From contig NZ_BQID01000007.1 in NCBI RefSeq assembly GCF_021602345.1, positions 124,001 to 188,000 on the forward strand: a DNA stretch of 64,000 nt, given 5' to 3'. This DNA is from Pseudomonas pharyngis (GTDB taxonomy: Bacteria; Pseudomonadota; Gammaproteobacteria; Pseudomonadales; Pseudomonadaceae). The notes under the pieces were generated by a model that searched no databases, was not told where the DNA came from, and saw only the letters and a program-made list of their open reading frames with translations. The position numbers and the translations under genes were made by a program. Below, in pieces: positions 59,392 to 64,000 of the stretch (positions are counted from its first letter, which is position 1; each line of letters opens with the position of its first letter).

Positions 59392-59997
59392 ATGCAGCGT
59401 GACGCCCTCCTGACCCAGGATGAGCTGGATTTCATCCAGACCATGCAACACAACCCGCAACTCAATGTACGGGATGCGACGTCGAGCCTGCTGGTCAATG
59501 GTGGTTCACAGATCCGTGATTTGCTCACGCGTCTGGCGGCCCATGAGCAAGTCACCATCCAGGCTAACTTCGAAAATCAGCAGATGACTTTCCCGCTGCA
59601 TCTGGTGGAAGACGAATTCCACGCCCTGCATCTGCGTCTTGGGGTGCCGAGCATTTATGAAGACGGGCCGATGGTGCGTCCATGGCGCCTGACCCTGGAA
59701 GAGCCGGTGGCACTGGAAAACGCCAAGGGCCAGCCAGGTACGCTGTGGGTTCACGAGGTTTCGCACAAGGGTGTGCTGCTGGAAGTGCGCAACAAGACCA
59801 AGCCGCCGAAGCACTTTGCCTTGTGGTTCAGCCCGTCGGGCTATGAGCGGATTGCCCTGCGCGGGACGTTCGAACGGGAAACCGAAAGCGGCTTTTATGC
59901 TTACGAGCTAAGCCAGAGCGATGCCGATGAAACCGAGCGTCTGCGCCAGTTCATCCTGCAACAGCATCGCCTGACCCACCCTGCCCTGCACACCTGA
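59392..59997 (+). CDS. Conserved protein of unknown function beside the LOV gene
   Basis: A protein of 201 residues. A helical N-terminus (QDELDFIQTM...) is followed by two beta-rich halves. The second (LWVHEVSHKGVLLEVRNKTKPPKHFALWFSPSGYERIALRGTFERE) has a PilZ-like look but lacks a clear RxxxR and DxSxxG pair, so c-di-GMP binding cannot be claimed. The start at 59392 is uncertain. It follows the LOV gene by 54 bases on the same strand and ends 3 bases before the convergent MerR gene. Confidence 0.75.
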   Translation: MQRDALLTQDELDFIQTMQHNPQLNVRDATSSLLVNGGSQIRDLLTRLAAHEQVTIQANFENQQMTFPLHLVEDEFHALHLRLGVPSIYEDGPMVRPWRLTLEEPVALENAKGQPGTLWVHEVSHKGVLLEVRNKTKPPKHFALWFSPSGYERIALRGTFERETESGFYAYELSQSDADETERLRQFILQQHRLTHPALHT

Positions 59998-60000
59998 TTC

Positions 60001-61011
60001 TCAGGTATCCAGCGTCCCTGCGAGGAACTGATTCATGCGCTGGCGCATGGTCGAACCTTCATTGCCCAGACAGCCGACCGATGATCCCGCCAGGCTGTCC
60101 TGTGCCAGATCGGCCGCATCCCCCGCCAGCATCAACTGACAATCAAGACTCAGCGCCAGACGATTCAGCCGACGCGGCAGCTCGGGTGCCGGGGCGTGAT
60201 TGGAAAACAGCACCAGCGCCTCGGGCTTGATCTTCTCGCACACCAGCGTCAGCTCATCGAACGGTTGACCGGTGGTGAGCACACGAACCCCCGCGTCATT
60301 GCCGCTGAGAAACAGCGCTGCCACCAACAACTCAAGCTCGCGACACTGACCGGCCAGCGCGCTGACGATCACCTTGCGCGGTTGCGAGCCCCGCAGCACG
60401 ACGATGCGCTGCAGCACTTTCGCTCGCAAAAAACCATCGAAGAACAGCCACTCGCTGGTTTGTCCGAACGCATCCTGACGCTGGAGCATTTGCAGCCACA
60501 GCGGCATCAGAATGTCTTGAAACACGACAGGCAAGGCATAGGTGGAGAAAATCTGACCGTAGACCCGATCAAGCAACTGATCGTCAAACGAACTGACTGC
60601 CTGCCGAACCTGTTCCTGCCACTGGAGATAGTCCGCCTGCACCAGATCATCGGGAATGAAGTGGGCCAGCACTTTCATTGGCTCGGTCTTGGCCAGGATC
60701 TTGCCGACCTTGCTCACCGAAACGCCCCGATCAATCCAGTCGACGATGCTGCGAACGCGCTCGATATCGGTCATCGAGTACAGGCGATGCCCACTCTCGG
60801 TGCGCGTTGGCTGGATCAATCCGTATCGTCGCTCCCATGCGCGCAACGTCACCGGGTTCACGCCGGTCAGGCGCGCCACTTCACGTATAGGAAAAAGCTC
60901 CTCGCGATCCAGCGCTACGGATGCCTGCGAAGCAGGACGAACGTCTGTAATGACAGGCATTTGTGCGGACACGTCCTTGTTGGAAGAGTTTGTGGGCGAA
61001 GTTGGATCCAT
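60001..61011 (-). CDS. MerR-family regulator of LitR/CarH type without cobalamin site
   Basis: A protein of 336 residues: MerR HTH at about 40-108 (PIREVARLTGVNPVTLRAWERRYGLIQPTRTESGHRLYS) and a C-terminal part laid out like the B12-binding half of CarH/LitR. The two signature sites are lost: where CarH has W-x9-E-H, this protein has E187-W188, and where the D-x-H-x-x-G loop should be it has G221-QCRELE. It therefore resembles the 'class II LitR' proteins described in P. putida, which do not hold cobalamin and act with a LOV protein. Divergent from an ABM-domain gene, convergent with the LOV unit. Confidence 0.85.
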   Translation of the reverse strand: MDPTSPTNSSNKDVSAQMPVITDVRPASQASVALDREELFPIREVARLTGVNPVTLRAWERRYGLIQPTRTESGHRLYSMTDIERVRSIVDWIDRGVSVSKVGKILAKTEPMKVLAHFIPDDLVQADYLQWQEQVRQAVSSFDDQLLDRVYGQIFSTYALPVVFQDILMPLWLQMLQRQDAFGQTSEWLFFDGFLRAKVLQRIVVLRGSQPRKVIVSALAGQCRELELLVAALFLSGNDAGVRVLTTGQPFDELTLVCEKIKPEALVLFSNHAPAPELPRRLNRLALSLDCQLMLAGDAADLAQDSLAGSSVGCLGNEGSTMRQRMNQFLAGTLDT

Positions 61012-61053
61012 TCTACTCCTGATGCCCCCGAACGGTTCAAGCGATCAAATGGA

Positions 61054-61078
61054 ACGAAAGTATCGGGTTCGTCACGAA
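61054..61078. promoter_or_regulatory. Clustered ACGAA/TTCGT half-sites, candidate MerR operator
   Basis: ACGAA (61054-61058), TTCGT (61068-61072) and ACGAA (61074-61078); the last two form the perfect palindrome TTCGT-C-ACGAA. They lie between the MerR gene and the ABM gene. Binding by the MerR protein is inference. Confidence 0.4.
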
Positions 61079-61184
61079 AATAAGGAATAATCCTTGCTTG
61101 TCAAAGAACGCAGCCCTCTACCCCGGCGCTGCGTCAGGCGAAACTCCTACCCGGAGCGACGCACCTGCAATACGGAGATACACA

Positions 61185-61754
61185 ATGTCTACTTCCCCCG
61201 TCACGCTGATGGTCGCGCGTCGTGTCGCCAATGGTCGTTATCAGGACCTGATCGCCTGGTTGCGAGAAGGCGAACAACTGGCCACCGACTTCCCCGGTTA
61301 TCTCGGCTCCGGCGTACTGGCCCCGCCTCCCGGCGACGATGAATTCCAGATCATTTTCCGCTTCGTCGACGAACAGACCCTGCACGCTTGGGAACATTCG
61401 GCTTCGCGCACCGCATGGCTGGCCCGTGGCAGCGATCTGTTTGCCCACCCGACGGAACATCGGGTCAGCGGGATCGAAGGCTGGTTCGGTGCTGCCGGTC
61501 ATCGCCCGCCGCGCTGGAAACAGGCCGTGGCGATCTGGCTGGCGTTCTTCCCGGTGTCGCTGCTGTTCAACTTCGTGCTGGGTCCGCTGCTCGCTGAAAT
61601 GAGCCTGTTGCCGAGGGTCTTCATCAGCACGCTGTGCCTGACCCCGTTGATGGTTTACTTTTTCATTCCGCTGTCGACCCGCCTGCTGGCCGGCTGGCTC
61701 AACCCGGCGCCTGCTCGCCCATTGCCTGCCACGCCGTCCACACAAAATCGCTGA
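61185..61754 (+). CDS. ABM-domain (antibiotic biosynthesis monooxygenase-like) membrane protein
   Basis: A protein of 189 residues: an ABM ferredoxin-like domain (about 5-100: VTLMVARRVANGRYQDLIAWLREGEQLATDFPGYLGS) fused to two C-terminal membrane helices (about 116-138 and 145-166). ABM domains include quinol monooxygenases and haem-degrading proteins, but many have no known activity. The ATG at 61185 has GGAG before it. It is divergent from the LitR-like gene and may be a light-controlled target. Confidence 0.82.
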   Translation: MSTSPVTLMVARRVANGRYQDLIAWLREGEQLATDFPGYLGSGVLAPPPGDDEFQIIFRFVDEQTLHAWEHSASRTAWLARGSDLFAHPTEHRVSGIEGWFGAAGHRPPRWKQAVAIWLAFFPVSLLFNFVLGPLLAEMSLLPRVFISTLCLTPLMVYFFIPLSTRLLAGWLNPAPARPLPATPSTQNR

Positions 61755-61810
61755 AGCCGTCGCTCGCGTCGCTGTTATAGTTTTTGCTCTGACTTCGACG
61801 CGAGCCGTAC

Positions 61811-62521
61811 ATGACTTCCTCCACAGCTCCCTTCCTCATCACCGGCGCCGGCCAGCGGGTCGGCCTGCATTGTGCGCAGCGTCTGCTGGAAGATGGCCAT
61901 CGGGTGATCTTCACCTACCGCAGCGAACGCCCGGGGGTGAAGACGTTGCGGGATCTGGGCGCCCTCGGGTTGCATGCGGATTTTTCCAGCGAAGCCTCGA
62001 TCCTCGCGTTCATCACCGAACTGAAGTCCCGCACCGACAGCCTGCGCGCCATCGTGCACAACGCCTCGGAATGGCTGGCGGAAACCGACGACGGCGAAGC
62101 CGAAGCCTTCAGCCGGATGTTCAACATTCATATGCTGGCGCCCTACCTGATCAACCTGCATTGCGCCGAACTGCTGCAACGTTCGAGCCCTGCCGACATC
62201 ATCCACATCAGCGATGACGTCACGCGCAAGGGCAGCAGCAAACACATCGGCTATTGCGCCAGCAAGGCCGGGCTCGACAGTCTCACGTTGTCCTTCGCTG
62301 CGCGCTACGCGCCGACAATCAAGGTCAACGGCATCGCGCCAGCCCTGCTATTGTTCAATCCCGACGACGACGCGGCGTACCGCGCCAAGGCGCTGGCAAA
62401 GTCCGCGCTGGGCATCGAACCCGGCAGCGAAGTGATCTATCAGAGCCTGCGTTACCTGCTCGACAACCCGTATGTCACCGGCACGACCCTGACCGTCAAC
62501 GGCGGGCGGCACGTCAAGTAA
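61811..62521 (+). CDS. folM: Dihydromonapterin reductase
   Basis: A protein of 236 residues, an SDR enzyme with [19 protein letters not shown] at the N-terminus, HNASEWLAE and [23 protein letters not shown] carrying the catalytic Tyr-x3-Lys; it ends [13 protein letters not shown]. It reduces dihydromonapterin to tetrahydromonapterin (and dihydrofolate weakly). It heads the folM-folE-folX run, which supplies the pterin cofactor used by phenylalanine hydroxylase in Pseudomonas. Confidence 0.93.
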   Translation: MTSSTAPFLITGAGQRVGLHCAQRLLEDGHRVIFTYRSERPGVKTLRDLGALGLHADFSSEASILAFITELKSRTDSLRAIVHNASEWLAETDDGEAEAFSRMFNIHMLAPYLINLHCAELLQRSSPADIIHISDDVTRKGSSKHIGYCASKAGLDSLTLSFAARYAPTIKVNGIAPALLLFNPDDDAAYRAKALAKSALGIEPGSEVIYQSLRYLLDNPYVTGTTLTVNGGRHVK

Positions 62522-62543
62522 TACGCCCCCGCGAGGATGCTCC

Positions 62544-63104
62544 ATGACCCGTTCCCTGCCCGAGCATTACCGCGAGATCCTGATCGGTCTCGGTGAAAAC
62601 CCTGACCGCGAAGGACTGCTAGACACACCGGCGCGGGCGGCCAAGGCCATGCAGTATCTGTGTCACGGCTACGAACAGAGCGTTGAAGAGATCGTCAATG
62701 GCGCGCTGTTTGCCTCCGACACCGACGAGATGATCATCGTCGCCGACATCGAGCTCTATTCGTTGTGCGAACATCACCTGCTGCCCTTCATCGGCAAGGC
62801 CCATGTGGCTTATATTCCGACGGGCAGGGTGCTGGGGCTGTCGAAGATCGCGCGACTGGTGGACATGTTCGCCCGCCGCCTGCAGATCCAGGAAAACCTC
62901 ACCCGCCAGATCGCCGAGGTGGTCCAGCAAGTCACCGATGCCGCCGGTGTCGCGGTGGTCATCGAAGCCCGGCACATGTGCATGATGATGCGCGGTGTCG
63001 AGAAACAGAATTCGACCATGAACACCTCGGTCATGCTCGGCGCCTTCCGCGAGTCGAGCAACACCCGCCAGGAGTTCCTGCAATTGATTGGACGGAGCAA
63101 ATAA
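62544..63104 (+). CDS. folE: GTP cyclohydrolase I
   Basis: A protein of 186 residues that makes 7,8-dihydroneopterin triphosphate from [21 protein letters not shown] is at the N-terminus; zinc and substrate residues are in [19 protein letters not shown] and [16 protein letters not shown]; it ends [10 protein letters not shown]. Twenty-two bases after folM and immediately before folX. From memory this corresponds to folE1 of P. aeruginosa, one of two paralogues. Confidence 0.96.
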   Translation: MTRSLPEHYREILIGLGENPDREGLLDTPARAAKAMQYLCHGYEQSVEEIVNGALFASDTDEMIIVADIELYSLCEHHLLPFIGKAHVAYIPTGRVLGLSKIARLVDMFARRLQIQENLTRQIAEVVQQVTDAAGVAVVIEARHMCMMMRGVEKQNSTMNTSVMLGAFRESSNTRQEFLQLIGRSK

Positions 63105-63476
63105 ATGCCACAACTTCAACCGGGAATGGCGCGCATCCGGGTCAAGGATCTGCGCCTGCGCACCTTTATCGGGATCAACGAGGACGAAATCCTCAACAAG
63201 CAGGATGTGCTGATCAACCTGACCATCCTGTACGCCGCGCAGGAAGCGGTGCGTGACAACGACATCGACCACGCGCTGAACTACCGCACCATCACCAAGG
63301 CGATCATCGCCCACGTGGAAGGCAACCGCTTCGCGCTGCTCGAACGCCTGACTCAGGAGCTGCTGGATCTGGTGATGGCCAACGAATCGGTGCTGTACGC
63401 GGAAGTCGAAGTCGACAAACCGCATGCCTTGCGTTTTGCCGAGTCGGTGTCGATCACCCTCGCCGCCAGCCGCTGA
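63105..63476 (+). CDS. folX: Dihydroneopterin triphosphate 2'-epimerase
   Basis: A protein of 123 residues of the DHNA/FolX fold: [44 protein letters not shown] and [16 protein letters not shown], ending [19 protein letters not shown]. It epimerises dihydroneopterin triphosphate to the monapterin form, between FolE and FolM. The ATG directly follows the folE stop. Confidence 0.94.
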   Translation: MPQLQPGMARIRVKDLRLRTFIGINEDEILNKQDVLINLTILYAAQEAVRDNDIDHALNYRTITKAIIAHVEGNRFALLERLTQELLDLVMANESVLYAEVEVDKPHALRFAESVSITLAASR

Positions 63477-63544
63477 ACGTGTCTGGCGCTCCGGGCGTCA
63501 GACTTTTATCATCCGCGCCACGATTTGACTGCACAGAGCCCATC

Positions 63545-63841
63545 ATGACCGAGCAACAACGCCTCGAACTCGAAGCCGCCGCCTTCCGCCGGCTGGTCGC
63601 CCACCTGGACAGCCGCAAGGACGTGCAGAACATCGACCTGATGAACCTCGCCGGGTTCTGCCGCAACTGCCTGTCCAAGTGGTACAAGGCCGAAGCCGAC
63701 CAACGCCAGATCGAGATCAGCCTCGACGATGCCCGTGAAGTGGTTTACGGCATGCCGTACGCCGAGTGGAAAGCCCAATATCAGCAAGAAGCCAGCGCCG
63801 AACAGCAAGCGGCGTTCGCCAAAGGAAAACCCCATGAGTGA
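63545..63841 (+). CDS. DUF1244 family protein
   Basis: A protein of 98 residues with the family core FRRLVAHLDSRKDVQNIDLMNLAGFCRNCLSKWY, including C-R-N-C, and GMPYAEWKAQYQ. DUF1244 proteins are short helical and sometimes listed as metal-binding; function unknown. It overlaps the hopJ start by 8 bases, a conserved pairing in pseudomonads as I recall it. Confidence 0.87.
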   Translation: MTEQQRLELEAAAFRRLVAHLDSRKDVQNIDLMNLAGFCRNCLSKWYKAEADQRQIEISLDDAREVVYGMPYAEWKAQYQQEASAEQQAAFAKGKPHE

Positions 63842-64000
63842 TCTGAACACCCTGCGCGCCAGCCTCAAGAGCGGCGAACACGTTTTTGCCGACACCCTGT
63901 CGTTCATCGCCGCCGGTTACGACTACCAGCCGCAGGCGTTCAACAACGGCGGCGTGGAGAACGCCGCCGGGCAGAACGAAGGTTCGTGCAAGACCCTGGG
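63834..64000 (+). CDS. hopJ: HopJ-type III effector-family protein, 5' part
   Basis: The first 55 codons of a gene cut by the right edge. LKSGEHVFADTLSFIAAGYDYQPQAFNNGGVENAAGQNEGSCKTLG matches the HopJ family. Despite the name, these are widespread chromosomal proteins, not proven effectors. The start overlaps DUF1244, with AAAGGA upstream. Confidence 0.85.
   Translation, partial: MSDLNTLRASLKSGEHVFADTLSFIAAGYDYQPQAFNNGGVENAAGQNEGSCKTL

Noticed and set aside
59392-59997. Assignment as a c-di-GMP-binding PilZ protein
   Set aside because: The RxxxR and D/NxSxxG motifs needed for binding are not visible, so only a fold-level resemblance is stated.
1-64000. tRNA, rRNA, CRISPR array, insertion sequence or prophage
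   Set aside because: No cloverleaf-like cluster, rRNA core segment, regularly spaced repeat, transposase or integrase was recognised; the repeats seen are REP-type or local dyads.

Overview
The window reads as chromosomal DNA of a fluorescent Pseudomonas (P. fluorescens group). The grounds are high GC, dense short operons, several Pseudomonas-type REP inverted repeats, Pseudomonas-restricted small families (DUF6124, DUF3509), a tyrosine-catabolic hmgA-fahA-maiA cluster, and gene order from a class II aldolase through lrgAB, flavodoxin, folM, folE and folX that matches my memory of P. aeruginosa PA3430-PA3439. I see no rRNA, tRNA, CRISPR array, insertion sequence or prophage. Product names come from motif and family recognition in the translated sequence; no database search was run.

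Layout. 1-5.5 kb: the 5' part of a TccC/RHS toxin gene (minus), a small membrane protein, an SDR enzyme, and a LysR gene divergent from a DHA2-type MFS exporter with an NTF2-like partner. 5.6-11.7 kb: a four-gene efflux operon (NodT-type outer membrane factor, FUSC, DUF1656, HlyD) with a divergent LysR gene. 11.7-16.5 kb: a DUF6124 gene behind a strongly structured leader, a repeat-rich intergenic mosaic, ghrB, a DUF2165 membrane protein, and an EamA transporter divergent from an AraC regulator. 16.5-27 kb: two iron cell-surface-signalling modules back to back around a shared Fur-like site. One (minus) is DUF3649-PepSY-DUF3325-sigma-FecR-TonB receptor; the other (plus) is fecI-fecR-fecA for ferric citrate.

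27-36.5 kb: HPF-like ribosome factor; a LysR gene divergent from serine deaminase and a serine transporter; DUF3509; PsiE; SOS-controlled yebG; a leucine-dehydrogenase homologue that lacks its catalytic lysine; a SirB1-like protein; an AAHS MFS transporter. 36.5-40.8 kb: maiA, fahA and hmgA with the divergent IclR repressor hmgR. 40.8-50.3 kb: a 1149-residue dermonecrotic-toxin-domain protein behind a MalT-type LuxR regulator, then a DUF1302/DUF1329 envelope pair. 50.3-53.3 kb: a long non-coding stretch and an S-type bacteriocin/immunity pair whose killing module is AT-richer than the rest.

53.3-64 kb: SDR, alpha/beta hydrolase, class II aldolase, lrgB-lrgA with a divergent LysR, flavodoxin, a short LOV blue-light receptor, an unknown protein, a MerR regulator of the light-responsive LitR/CarH type without cobalamin-binding residues, an ABM-domain membrane protein, then folM-folE-folX, DUF1244 and a partial hopJ. 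The LOV/LitR-like pair beside pterin genes, the DUF6124 leader, the chimeric bacteriocin and the lysine-less dehydrogenase are the points most worth following.
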